From UBA6120 sp964639215 (GTDB taxonomy: Bacteria > Bacillota_I > Bacilli_A > RFN20 > CAG-826): DNA of 56,227 bases. Every line of letters starts with the position of its first letter. Position 1 is the stretch's first letter. A program made the translations under genes and the position numbers. Under the pieces are notes generated by a model. That model did no database searches. It worked only from the letters and a program-made list of their open reading frames with translations, and was not told where the DNA came from. The DNA is taken from NCBI GenBank assembly GCA_964639215.1, contig CAZXCV010000008.1:1-56227 (forward strand), read 5' to 3'. Shown piece after piece: positions 16,870 to 25,039 of this stretch.

Positions 16870-19086
16870 TTACTGTTCTTTTTTCCGCTTAACAAAGATG
16901 AAGTACAATCCAATATCAATCATGAATATAACTGTTAGTCCCGCAATAACCACATACGTTAATGAAGCTGGTTGTTCTCTAGTGATAAGTGGTGTCGGCG
17001 CATCAAGAAATATGCCATCAATATATTGATTAAATTGATATTTATTTACGATATAGGCGTAACGCGCTAAGGCACTTTCGATGATATGCCCACCATCATT
17101 AGGAACCGAATTTCCGATAATCATTTTGGCATCGCTATCCAAAGCGGTGTATATTGCTGCAAGCGTGGGCCATAAAGATTCTAAAGCTGCTGCGTTATAT
17201 GTTGAACAGGCGCTACTAGTCTGATTAATAAAATCATTAGCCCACACGTTTACATCATCACCAATGGTCGATGGTGTTCCTAGATATAACACGATTTCAA
17301 CGAGCGCAATGCGTTTCGATGTAGCAATAACTAGCGTTTCCGTTGCTGATGCGAATGTCACCACATAAGGTGTCCCTGTTGATGGACGACTATAGGCTGT
17401 GCCCGGAGTCCCATTTTGAACAGTTGCTGAACTACTTCCTGTAATTGAACTGACCGTATTACCTTGCCCAGCATCGTTAAACGTCAAATCAACACGTGTT
17501 GGGCGATAATTACTAGCGAAAGTCAGCTGAATGTTTCCAGGTTTACTTGAAGACCCAATCGCTAGACCGCCACTTCTTGGAAAATAACCATTTGATGAAG
17601 TTACCGAGTCGACGACAACTGTCCCACCAAATCCGAGAGCGCTGTAATCATTAATGCCGTTATTTAAGTTGGTTTTGGTGACGCCACCATCACCACCATT
17701 ATTATCACTAGTGGAATTATATAGTGAACCTGTCGTGGTCGTTAGTGCTCCTTGTGGCAATACGGTAATTTTAGTCGTCGCCTTATAGCCACCATCATTG
17801 GTCGTCACTGAGATGGTAGCAGTTCCAAGTTTATGAGCTGTAACTAATCCTTGTGAAGAAACACTGGCTACGGCTGGATTGCTACTTAGCCATGATACTG
17901 TTTTATCAGTGGCGTTAGTGGGAGTTACCGTCGCGACTAATTGCGATGTTTGACTGGCTGCTAAACTTAGTGTTTGGACATTAAGTGTAACTCCTGTGAC
18001 ATCAACACCTTCGTTTGTCACCGTTACTTCAGCCGTACCGAAAACGTTAGTATCAATCGTCGAGCGCGCCGTAATCTGCACGGTTCCGACGCCGACACCA
18101 GTAACAGTGCCATGATTAACAGTCGCCACGGCCTGATTAGAACTCGTCCAGGTGACGCTCGTACTGGCATTACTTGGAGCCACGGTCATTTGGAGACTTA
18201 ATGTGTGGCCAAGAGAAATTGTTTGAGTCGGTGGTACTAACGAAATTGACGTTGGGGCAATGCTTGATGCCGCGCAAATACTTTGAGTTGTCGCATTGGC
18301 GTTGCCCCAAATTTGGCAGGCGTAACTAGGATTATCAATGAAAGGATTTCGATTATAGTTAAGCGATATATCAAGTGTTTCATTACGAATTATTTCGGTC
18401 GTATCAACTGGGTATTGAAGATTCCAACGAAGTAAATCGCTTAATTTACCCATTTTTCCACCATTACCTGAACCGCTGACGAAACCAACATCTTCAAGGC
18501 GTAAACCTTCTGTGTAGCCAATTACCGCGCCATAAAGAATAATCCGAGCAGAAACACCCCGATACTTGGCATTTCCAAAGGAAGCCGGATCCCAACCTTG
18601 ACTCGATGATTCAGCGTAATAAGCATTTCCGCGAGCAGAATTTTCAGCGGTTAATGTCGGTCGAATCACATGCGGATCATTCTCAATTTTATTGCCTCCG
18701 TGTGATTTAGGCCATGTATGTTCTTTGTTCATTCCAGTATAACCACTTACGGGTGTGCCGGAATAAAAACTGACGATATAGCCACCGTTGACGCGATTTG
18801 GATCAGGATCAACGAATGGGAATGCTGATGTTTGTAGGGAATCATAACTAAAAGTACGACCGCGTTCATTTTGAAGTCGCGTCTCTAATGCCGCGGCTAA
18901 TGACAAACCCGTTAAGGACGAATTAACTGAGCTATAATATGAATCAATATAACTGCTACTAGATGGAGACGTAATAATTGTTGTTGCTTCGGCAGCTTTC
19001 ATTTCATGTCGTGAACTAATGCCAGTGACACCGATGATCGACATGATAGTAATTAGATAGATTGATTTCAAGTTAATATTCTCCAT
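16870..19086 (-). CDS. Surface endonuclease I with Ig-like repeats and membrane anchor
   Basis: 738 aa. Signal peptide about 1-32 (ending AAEA). Endonuclease I (NucM/EndA) domain about 45-265 with the beta-beta-alpha metal motif KEHTWPKSHGG (H123) and N149 in LTAENSARGN. Two Big_2/Ig-like repeats about 275-360 and 365-445, a beta-sandwich-like stretch (about 450-600), a conserved stalk (about 620-695) with LWPTL..IY..LDSDAK, a membrane helix and tail VKRKKEQ. It should cut extracellular DNA at the cell surface. The start is uncertain: the ATG at 19086 has no good ribosome site, while GGAG inside codons 1-2 is well placed for a TTG start at codon 6, which also gives a standard signal peptide. 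Confidence 0.92.
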   Translation of the reverse strand: MENINLKSIYLITIMSIIGVTGISSRHEMKAAEATTIITSPSSSSYIDSYYSSVNSSLTGLSLAAALETRLQNERGRTFSYDSLQTSAFPFVDPDPNRVNGGYIVSFYSGTPVSGYTGMNKEHTWPKSHGGNKIENDPHVIRPTLTAENSARGNAYYAESSSQGWDPASFGNAKYRGVSARIILYGAVIGYTEGLRLEDVGFVSGSGNGGKMGKLSDLLRWNLQYPVDTTEIIRNETLDISLNYNRNPFIDNPSYACQIWGNANATTQSICAASSIAPTSISLVPPTQTISLGHTLSLQMTVAPSNASTSVTWTSSNQAVATVNHGTVTGVGVGTVQITARSTIDTNVFGTAEVTVTNEGVDVTGVTLNVQTLSLAASQTSQLVATVTPTNATDKTVSWLSSNPAVASVSSQGLVTAHKLGTATISVTTNDGGYKATTKITVLPQGALTTTTGSLYNSTSDNNGGDGGVTKTNLNNGINDYSALGFGGTVVVDSVTSSNGYFPRSGGLAIGSSSKPGNIQLTFASNYRPTRVDLTFNDAGQGNTVSSITGSSSATVQNGTPGTAYSRPSTGTPYVVTFASATETLVIATSKRIALVEIVLYLGTPSTIGDDVNVWANDFINQTSSACSTYNAAALESLWPTLAAIYTALDSDAKMIIGNSVPNDGGHIIESALARYAYIVNKYQFNQYIDGIFLDAPTPLITREQPASLTYVVIAGLTVIFMIDIGLYFIFVKRKKEQ

Positions 19087-19115
19087 TGGTATTTCACGCT
19101 AGTTTATCATAGAGC

Positions 19116-19132
19116 TCTATACTATGTATAGA
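19116..19132. promoter_or_regulatory. Inverted repeat upstream of the endonuclease gene
   Basis: Perfect 7-3-7 dyad TCTATAC-TAT-GTATAGA, next to the palindrome AGAGCTCT (19111-19118), 30-45 bases before the endonuclease start. The position suits an operator near a promoter. No regulator can be assigned. Confidence 0.4.
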
Positions 19133-19159
19133 AAAATATGCGTTGTCTTATCACTAAAT

Positions 19160-19186
19160 AATAAAAAATCTATCGTAACGATAGAT
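19160..19186 (-). terminator. Terminator of the tRNA-Asn/tRNA-Glu transcript
   Basis: Stem ATCTATCG/CGATAGAT (19168-19175 with 19179-19186), loop of 3, followed by TTTTTTATTATT in minus-strand reading, directly after tRNA-Glu. Confidence 0.88.
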
Positions 19187-19198
19187 CGTTTATTTTAT

Positions 19199-19275
19199 TG
19201 GTGACCCGTACGGGATTCGAACCCATGAATGCATGCGTGAAAGGCATGTGAGTTAAGCCACTTCTCCAACGGGCC
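19199..19275 (-). tRNA. tRNA-Glu(TTC)
   Basis: Minus-strand cloverleaf GGCCCGT...ACGGGTC with anticodon loop CTTTCAC (UUC) and encoded CCA. The body is nearly identical to the tRNA-Glu(CTC) at 34061, apart from the anticodon arm and a few D- and T-arm bases. Confidence 0.96.
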
Positions 19276-19278
19276 AGA

Positions 19279-19354
19279 TGGCGCCTACTGTAGGACTCGA
19301 ACCTACGACCAATCGGTTAACAGCCGATTGCTCTACCGACTGAGCTAAGTAGGC
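19279..19354 (-). tRNA. tRNA-Asn(GTT)
   Basis: Minus-strand cloverleaf GCCTACT...AGTAGGC, anticodon loop CTGTTAA (GUU), encoded CCA. It is three bases upstream of tRNA-Glu and so likely processed from one transcript. Confidence 0.96.
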
Positions 19355-19424
19355 AAGCTTTGCTTCAATGCGCAAAGCGCAAGAAGCATATTAGCATAGT
19401 CTTTTTCCTAAATCAATGCTGGTC

Positions 19425-19646
19425 TTAAATCTTCGCGTCAATTGCTTTGACGACATCTGCTAACGTTTTAAAACTTGTCATTTCATCGTTTTCAAATTCG
19501 ATGTGAAACTCTTTTTCAAGATCGAGCATTAATTCGACCAAATCAAGTGAATCGAGCCCAAGTTCGCGAAGTTCGATTGTTGGTTCAATCGCTTCAACCT
19601 TAATTTTTTGTGCAAACAATTGTTGGACTTTTTCTAAAGTACTCAT
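19425..19646 (-). CDS. acpP: Acyl carrier protein
   Basis: 73 aa. The phosphopantetheine attachment motif is G-L-D-S-L-D with S33, followed by the acidic helix VELMLDLEKEFHIEF. It carries acyl chains for fatty acid or phospholipid synthesis. The ATG at 19646 has GAGG nine bases upstream; the in-frame ATG at 19661 would place that site inside the gene. It stands apart from fab genes, so it could also serve the PlsC-type enzyme nearby. Confidence 0.95.
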   Translation of the reverse strand: MSTLEKVQQLFAQKIKVEAIEPTIELRELGLDSLDLVELMLDLEKEFHIEFENDEMTSFKTLADVVKAIDAKI

Positions 19647-19713
19647 TTCGCTAAACCTCATTTCGTTTTCATATTATATCAAGATTTAGCGAATAATAAA
19701 ACAACAACGTAAG

Positions 19714-19739
19714 AAATAGAAAAGGGCCTTAAGGCCCTT
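19714..19739 (-). terminator. Terminator of the Tad-type operon
   Basis: Palindrome AAGGGCC-TTAA-GGCCCTT (19722-19739), overlapping the stop of the 49-aa pilin-like gene and followed by TTCTATTTCTT on the minus strand. Confidence 0.72.
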
Positions 19740-19887
19740 ATAAACCACTCGGTTCCATTTCATTTGAGACTTGCTGTGAAATATGGTTAGCGGCATTGTT
19801 GAACACGATTTTAAACATCGACGACATCGTGGCAAAGAGCATGAGCACCAATAAAACACCGAGCAATTGTCCTTTTAGTTCTGACAT
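19738..19887 (-). CDS. Small pilin-like protein (49 aa)
   Basis: 49 aa, starting MSELKGQLLGVLLV. The ATG has a very good AGGAGA site and the gene is the last of the Tad-type operon. A short charged start, then K-G-Q, one hydrophobic helix (about 7-27) and a small polar tail: the layout of a prepilin cut after Lys-Gly, seen in Flp or archaeal class III pilins. The Glu at position 5 of the mature protein, typical of Flp, is not obvious. Probably the major pilus subunit, since the other operon pilins are larger and TadE-like. Homology is not proven. Confidence 0.72.
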   Translation of the reverse strand: MSELKGQLLGVLLVLMLFATMSSMFKIVFNNAANHISQQVSNEMEPSGL

Positions 19888-19899
19888 ATGGTCTCCTTT

Positions 19900-20238
19900 C
19901 TAATTGTAATATCCAATCACCGCATAACGAGTGACACTGACGGAAATCGTGTCGTTATGGATGATTAACGGATCATAGTTTTGATTGAGACTAAACGATA
20001 GTGTATCTCCAAAGCGTGGTGAACAATTACTAAGGCACGAGAGCGTTATGTCGCGTTGTTCTAACCACGTAATCGTCGCATCATCAATTCGCCCGGCCTT
20101 TGCGATTCGAAAACTCGTCGTTTGGGCGATAGCATCGAGATGAGAGTGAACGAATTGAAGCGCGATTAAATCGCCTCCAAGTATTAAGATTTGCACTAAG
20201 AACGTTAAACTGAGAATAAAGGATATTTTAAAGCTCAC
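19900..20238 (-). CDS. TadE-like pseudopilin
   Basis: 112 aa. N-terminal helix (about 5-25) followed by an outside domain with a short cysteine pair C-L-S-N-C (about 68-72). Size and position fit minor pilins (TadE type). The GTG start at 20238 is set by GGAGG inside the end of the upstream gene, which it overlaps. No clear prepilin peptidase site was found. Confidence 0.6.
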   Translation of the reverse strand: MSFKISFILSLTFLVQILILGGDLIALQFVHSHLDAIAQTTSFRIAKAGRIDDATITWLEQRDITLSCLSNCSPRFGDTLSFSLNQNYDPLIIHNDTISVSVTRYAVIGYYN

Positions 20239-20896
20239 TGATGGCCTCCAATATTAAGTTAATGATTCCAAATAGCAAATTGATCGTAATGATGCCGGCA
20301 CCAAGGAGTGGCCACATATTCATACTGTCCAGTCGTCCTTCGTATCCAATCCGCGCATCATTTGTTTTTTGTGTTTGGAATTGGTCGAACAAGTAATCAT
20401 AGGCATCAAGTTGCATCAAGCCACTTCCTTCGGCATCAAGTTGATAGAGTCCAATCATTAATTGTTCGATGATGAGTGGCTTGAATTTTTTCGAAAACTT
20501 GACATATGGTTGGATAGATTTATCAGTGTCGATATCTTCAAGTAATCTGAACATATCCTCACGAATAACCTTCGGCACATATTTAATAGCCTCCTCAATC
20601 GCACGATAGACATTAAATTGATTTGCGAGAAATATTTTAATGACTGCAAAAGCTTCGATGAATGCGGATACTCGCTCTGATTCTAATTGTTCAAGTGCGA
20701 CTTGATATTTGTGCATTAAATAAAAATTAATAATGATGGTGCCAATGATGAGTCCACCAATTGCCAATAAATATTTTTGTGCTTGTAATAGCATGATTGT
20801 TAGCGGTAAAGAAACCATTTGCCACAACATTATTTTCAGTTTTTCGTTTTTTGGGTTTAGCCCGAGTTGCTTCCAAATATCTATTAATTTATTCAT
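20228..20896 (-). CDS. TadC-like pilus assembly membrane protein
   Basis: 222 aa with two N-terminal helices and one or two at the C-terminus. The layout matches the type II secretion F/TadC family, shorter than usual. Its start overlaps the end of the preceding TadB-like gene. It should form the inner-membrane platform with that protein, driven by the ATPase at 21568. Assignment rests on size, topology and operon position. Confidence 0.66.
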   Translation of the reverse strand: MNKLIDIWKQLGLNPKNEKLKIMLWQMVSLPLTIMLLQAQKYLLAIGGLIIGTIIINFYLMHKYQVALEQLESERVSAFIEAFAVIKIFLANQFNVYRAIEEAIKYVPKVIREDMFRLLEDIDTDKSIQPYVKFSKKFKPLIIEQLMIGLYQLDAEGSGLMQLDAYDYLFDQFQTQKTNDARIGYEGRLDSMNMWPLLGAGIITINLLFGIINLILEAISEL

Positions 20897-21575
20897 TGAT
20901 GTTTACCTTGAAAAAACGAGAACACCACACGTAAATACTAAATAACATATAGATAAAATATGCTGCAATTCCAAATTGAAAAATTAAAGAGGTCATCATT
21001 TGTTCGTATAAGTAATTAATTCCATAGCGAGAAAATAAGAGGACAGTGAGTGTCAACACCCACAAGATGATAAAATTGACGAGTTTACGTTTGGAAATTC
21101 GTAGTTTCTCTTGAAAATCCGTCGTTTGACGACGTAACGACGCTAGGAGAGGTTGCGACATCTTCAGAATTGATCCACCCTGTGTTGCTTGGAGTTCAAT
21201 GATTGTCAAAAACATCTCGTAGGTGGGACTTATAAAATAATGGTTTAATTCGTTGATTATTTGAAAAGAATCAATCGTTTCATATGAAGCGATCCTCGCT
21301 TTAAGATCAGTGCTTAACTGCCCCTCGATTGACTCTAATGCTGGCGCGAGTGTTTGCTTGACGCTTAACGCGATAATTAGTCCATTAATAAAGTCGAACA
21401 TCTCATGTTTTCGCTGCTGCATTTGTTCAAATTTTTTAATATGTCGTGGCAGCATGATTACAAAGAAAAAGCCATAGAGAGCAATGATAATTGCTGTGAT
21501 AGCAATGCTATTAGTAACAATCCAACATAATACTCCCATCAGTGGTACGATAAATCCAAATACATATTTATTCAT
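20889..21575 (-). CDS. TadB-like pilus assembly membrane protein
   Basis: 228 aa. N-terminal helices, cytoplasmic region containing QATQGGSILKMSQPLLASLRR, which recalls the T2SF helix bundle (GG motif and Q-P-L), and C-terminal helices. Start overlaps the stop of the ATPase gene. Shorter than classic TadB (about 320 aa), which has an added N-terminal part. Confidence 0.72.
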   Translation of the reverse strand: MNKYVFGFIVPLMGVLCWIVTNSIAITAIIIALYGFFFVIMLPRHIKKFEQMQQRKHEMFDFINGLIIALSVKQTLAPALESIEGQLSTDLKARIASYETIDSFQIINELNHYFISPTYEMFLTIIELQATQGGSILKMSQPLLASLRRQTTDFQEKLRISKRKLVNFIILWVLTLTVLLFSRYGINYLYEQMMTSLIFQFGIAAYFIYMLFSIYVWCSRFFKVNINE

Positions 21576-22635
21576 AGGTATTTAACCCACCAATAAAAGG
21601 GGCGATTTTTTCGAGGTTTCCCGTAAATTTTTGTTGCAATTTTTTCGATATTTTATGGTAAGAGGCACGTTCGCCATGCCACTCATAAATCAATTTGACT
21701 TTATGCTGACTCGATCGCATCTCACCAATTTGTTTGATTTCTCGGACAATTTGTCCCTGATCATCTTCGCGCTTTTGTAAATACACCAAAATGGGAAAGT
21801 GATCCTTGATGTCAGCGAGCGTTTCTGCGTAACGAAGTGATGGTTGCCCCGCAATTACCATGCGCGCCATTCGCGACGGTAATGTTAGAACGTCAAGACT
21901 ATGGACTGTGGTAATAATCGGGTGTCCCGTCATTGCTGCGGTCAAAGCATCCTTCATTTCACTACCCCGAGCCTCAGCGACTAAAATCCAATCTGGATGT
22001 GAACGAAGTCCATTGGCAATAAGTGAAGGAAAGTCACCACCTTTTAAATATTCATTCACTTGCCAAATATTTAAATCGAGCATCGCTTCAGTTCTAATAC
22101 CTTCAAGTTCCATCACATTGTCAATCACGATGACACGTGTGTGTGCCGGCATAATCGAGATCAGATATTTTTGAAACTCTGTTTTTCCCGAACCTGTTCT
22201 CCCGGCAATTACAATGCTGACTCCTGCTTTTATTAGATGGCGAAATAAATCGTCAAGCATTGGTTCTGGTTGGAATTTGATCGTTTTTTTATCATCGTGA
22301 GAATGACCGATTCTTAATGAAAAAGTCGTTGCTTTATCATAATTGAGACGCGCGATAGCGGGATGAACGGCATTTAACCGGTATTTTCCAATCGAGACAT
22401 CCAGGATTGGATGAGAATAGGAAAAAAGTTGCTCGGTCAAGTTAGCAATTTGTCGGATGAAGTTGTGGATTGTTATTTCACTAATCGTTATATTTATTTG
22501 CTGTCGTCCAAATTTATTATGAACGTAGTAAAGTGATTGCCCGTTATAACTAATATCCGTGATTTCTTCATCATTGAGATAATCACTTAAAAAGGAATGT
22601 TCGAGTAATTCAACGACACGAAGATGCTGACTCAT
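21568..22635 (-). CDS. tadA: TadA/CpaF-family secretion ATPase
   Basis: 355 aa. Walker A GRTGSGKT at 145-152; Walker B region DWILVAEARGSEMKDALTAAMTGH; His box TTVHS. Preceding N-domain has LDVSIGKYRLNAVHP. It hydrolyses ATP to assemble or retract a Tad/Flp-type pilus. The gene is compact compared with many CpaF proteins, and overlaps neighbours at both ends. Confidence 0.93.
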   Translation of the reverse strand: MSQHLRVVELLEHSFLSDYLNDEEITDISYNGQSLYYVHNKFGRQQINITISEITIHNFIRQIANLTEQLFSYSHPILDVSIGKYRLNAVHPAIARLNYDKATTFSLRIGHSHDDKKTIKFQPEPMLDDLFRHLIKAGVSIVIAGRTGSGKTEFQKYLISIMPAHTRVIVIDNVMELEGIRTEAMLDLNIWQVNEYLKGGDFPSLIANGLRSHPDWILVAEARGSEMKDALTAAMTGHPIITTVHSLDVLTLPSRMARMVIAGQPSLRYAETLADIKDHFPILVYLQKREDDQGQIVREIKQIGEMRSSQHKVKLIYEWHGERASYHKISKKLQQKFTGNLEKIAPFIGGLNTYE

Positions 22636-23054
22636 AAGGTTGCGATAATCTCATATTGTAATTTTTGTTCATATTTCACAAAACTGTTGACTCGGCTTTG
22701 CAATTTAATCGCGACGCCTTGACAATAATCACCACTACAATACATTCGAGTGGTTGGAACATAATAATAGAATGAGACGGTGAATGAATTAAAGTTATTC
22801 AATTCGCGCATTAAGTAGGTCACCACATCATCTTCAAGTTGTGGCTTAATGAAAAAAGGTTCGCTCTCGTTATTGTTCACGCCAGGTGTGGCAATGCATG
22901 TTTCAATAAGTCCCGGACTTAGTCCATAAAAAGCTCGATTAATTTCGCCATAACGAATCGTAAACATAAAGGCATTGAGCCACATGATCAGAAATGAAAA
23001 TGAAAGAAGTACATTAGTCATGTGATGTACTAATGTCCTTCCAGTAACCACCAT
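22632..23054 (-). CDS. TadE-like pseudopilin with outside cysteine pairs
   Basis: 140 aa. One hydrophobic helix (about 14-32) then an outside domain with ETC, MYC and DYC cysteines. Likely a minor pilin. Start ambiguous: the ATG at 23054 has GGGGA eight bases upstream, while an ATG at 23021 would start nearer the helix. Overlaps the unknown secreted protein upstream. Confidence 0.58.
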   Translation of the reverse strand: MVVTGRTLVHHMTNVLLSFSFLIMWLNAFMFTIRYGEINRAFYGLSPGLIETCIATPGVNNNESEPFFIKPQLEDDVVTYLMRELNNFNSFTVSFYYYVPTTRMYCSGDYCQGVAIKLQSRVNSFVKYEQKLQYEIIATL

Positions 23055-24021
23055 CGATTGTTCCCCATGAGGTCGTCAGACAGTATTTAGCCGTTTGACA
23101 CGAACCGATTAATGCACGATCATAGTGGACTAATGGCTGATAGATGATGGCATAATCGTTTTGTAACGATAATGAAAAAGTTAACGTTAATGGCATTGTT
23201 TTTAACGCCGAAAATCGATCTTTCGGTAAATATATTTGCCTTGTTTCAATGAAACCTTCGATTGGGAATGAAGATACCAATAATGTGCGTTCATCAACGA
23301 ATAATCGTTCTGTCAGGACAAGCTGATACAAATCATCCATCGTAATGATGTCATAGTTGAATAATGCTCCAAAACCATCGTCACTTCGTCGCAATAATGG
23401 AAAGTTAAGGTACGGATCACTGATGATTAATTGAGCCTTTGACACACTAATGTTTAAGGCATCGATCGGGTTAATCATAAAGTTTATCGCGCCCAAATCA
23501 AAAATAAGATATACATCGCGTTCGATAATCGGAAAAAAATTACTGAATGCGATTGATTCTTCTAAATAATTAACAGCACCACTGCTATCGATCGTTGCAT
23601 AATTTGCAGTCGTAACATAGGTGTGTCCCGTTTCATTACTAACATTGATTGGGACATACTGCCGTTGATAGATAGTCAGTGGTTGCATCAATGAGAAATT
23701 GCTGCCCGAGGCGACGAAATTAAGATCTGCATGCGATTCAGATAGGAGGTCCGCCGGTAGCGATAAACTACCTTGGAAACTAGTTATATTTTCCAATGCT
23801 CGGGCGAGCAATAACTCGTGATTATAACGTGAATTTGTAAAATATACTTCAATCATCGTATTCTCGCGCACATCGGTTTGATAAGTAAATGCAATCGTAA
23901 TTGGTGTGCGATATCGATATGGTGGAACAGCGATGTTTGCGAAGGTACGTGTAATCGGCTCAATCGGTCCAACCGAAGCGAATAATATCGTCGCAATAAC
24001 TGGGTAATATTTTACATTCAT
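23014..24021 (-). CDS. Uncharacterised secreted protein of the Tad-type operon
   Basis: 335 aa, not recognised. A signal-peptide-like start (MNVKYYPVIATILFASVG), no other membrane helix, and a long beta-rich polar body with two cysteines near the C-terminus (SCQTAKYC). It is second in the operon, overlapping the pseudopilin gene by 41 bases, so a role as a pilus tip or adhesin component is plausible but unproven. Confidence 0.6.
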   Translation of the reverse strand: MNVKYYPVIATILFASVGPIEPITRTFANIAVPPYRYRTPITIAFTYQTDVRENTMIEVYFTNSRYNHELLLARALENITSFQGSLSLPADLLSESHADLNFVASGSNFSLMQPLTIYQRQYVPINVSNETGHTYVTTANYATIDSSGAVNYLEESIAFSNFFPIIERDVYLIFDLGAINFMINPIDALNISVSKAQLIISDPYLNFPLLRRSDDGFGALFNYDIITMDDLYQLVLTERLFVDERTLLVSSFPIEGFIETRQIYLPKDRFSALKTMPLTLTFSLSLQNDYAIIYQPLVHYDRALIGSCQTAKYCLTTSWGTIDGGYWKDISTSHD

Positions 24022-24029
24022 AAATCTTG

Positions 24030-24350
24030 TTAAAAATAAGAACTAAAGACTAGCAATGCTTGATATTTATAACGATAGTAGGTACTTCGAGCGAATTTGA
24101 TTTCCCACCAAAACAGATAGTGTCCGTTAATATAGTCGTTATAAATAATCATTCGATGAATCGGAATCAATGAGTTGAGAGCAATTTCAAATGCTTCGAT
24201 GAAAAGTCGGTGGTTGCTTGGTGTTTCAAGCGCATTTGGACCTTCTTCAATTAATCGTAATTTTTCTTGCACTTGTGCTTGACAGTATCGGTCAGCGAGT
24301 GCCTTAACCTTGTAGTGAAGTGACCGCATTGAGGGTCTTGTTGTTATCAT
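24030..24350 (-). CDS. Sigma-like regulator (MG284/MPN403 or ArpU-like)
   Basis: 106 aa. The C-terminal half, LNSLIPIHRMIIYNDYINGHYLFWWEI followed by STYYRYKYQALLVF, resembles the sigma-region-4-like helix-turn-helix of mycoplasma MG284/MPN403 proteins and phage ArpU-type late regulators (recalled pattern, not searched). First gene of the Tad-type operon, so likely controls it. AGGGG ribosome site. Confidence 0.55.
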   Translation of the reverse strand: MITTRPSMRSLHYKVKALADRYCQAQVQEKLRLIEEGPNALETPSNHRLFIEAFEIALNSLIPIHRMIIYNDYINGHYLFWWEIKFARSTYYRYKYQALLVFSSYF

Positions 24351-24449
24351 AAATAACCCCTTTATTGATGTTTAAAATTAAGTGATGGTATCTACTAATA
24401 GACAGGTGAATTTTCTTTTAGACAAATTAAGTAAAAAAGTGGAAAAATA

Positions 24450-24479
24450 TTCTTAAATAAATACAAATAACCGTATAAT
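24450..24479 (+). promoter_or_regulatory. Promoter of the guanylate kinase gene
   Basis: TTCTTA (24450-24455), 18-base spacer, perfect TATAAT (24474-24479). The predicted leader is about 10 bases, with AAAGGTG before the ATG. It lies in the 146-base divergent gap with the Tad-type operon. Confidence 0.65.
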
Positions 24480-24496
24480 GAGAAAAAGGTGTTGCA

Positions 24497-25039
24497 ATGA
24501 TCATACTCGTAGGAGCATCAGCCTCCGGCAAAACAGAAGTCGCTAAACTCCTGAATCGCAAATATGGCATAAAAAAAGTTGTGACGCATACAACAAGGAC
24601 CATGCGTGAAGGTGAAGTCGATCACGTCGACTATCATTTCGTCACTCATGAAACGTTCATGAAACTGAGAAAAGACAATTATTTCGTTGAAACAACTTTA
24701 TATAATGGTAACTACTACGGCACTAGTCGCCCAGAAATCGCTGATGACAAAGTGTTAATTGTCGATCCCAATGGATTACGTGCGTTCATTAAATTAGCTG
24801 ACGCTCGTATCGTAACCTTCTATATGGAGGCTGGCGAAACAACACGGATGAACCGTATGCTCTACCGCGGTGACACACTCGAACATGCTAAAAAGCGACT
24901 CGAGAATGACCGAATTGACTTTGATATGACGCGTCTATCTATAACTGACTATACCATTAATACTGAAAAATTCAACATCGAACAAGTCACTGATCTAGTA
25001 TTCAACTATTATCAGAAGAAATTAAATTCTTTATATTGA
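24497..25039 (+). CDS. gmk: Guanylate kinase family protein
   Basis: 180 aa. P-loop GASASGKT at 6-13, then HTTRTMREGEVDHVDYHFV (GMP-binding region) and Y-N-G-N-Y-Y-G-T-S, all typical of guanylate kinase (GMP + ATP to GDP + ADP). Slightly short for the family (about 200 aa), so a paralog with another nucleotide substrate cannot be excluded. Divergent from the Tad-type operon; its end overlaps the end of the ABC-F gene on the other strand by nine bases. Confidence 0.85.
   Translation: MIILVGASASGKTEVAKLLNRKYGIKKVVTHTTRTMREGEVDHVDYHFVTHETFMKLRKDNYFVETTLYNGNYYGTSRPEIADDKVLIVDPNGLRAFIKLADARIVTFYMEAGETTRMNRMLYRGDTLEHAKKRLENDRIDFDMTRLSITDYTINTEKFNIEQVTDLVFNYYQKKLNSLY

Noticed and set aside
25031..25039. 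Overlap of gmk and ABC-F ends as a gene error
   Set aside because: Convergent genes overlapping by nine bases at their stops is ordinary and both proteins end normally.
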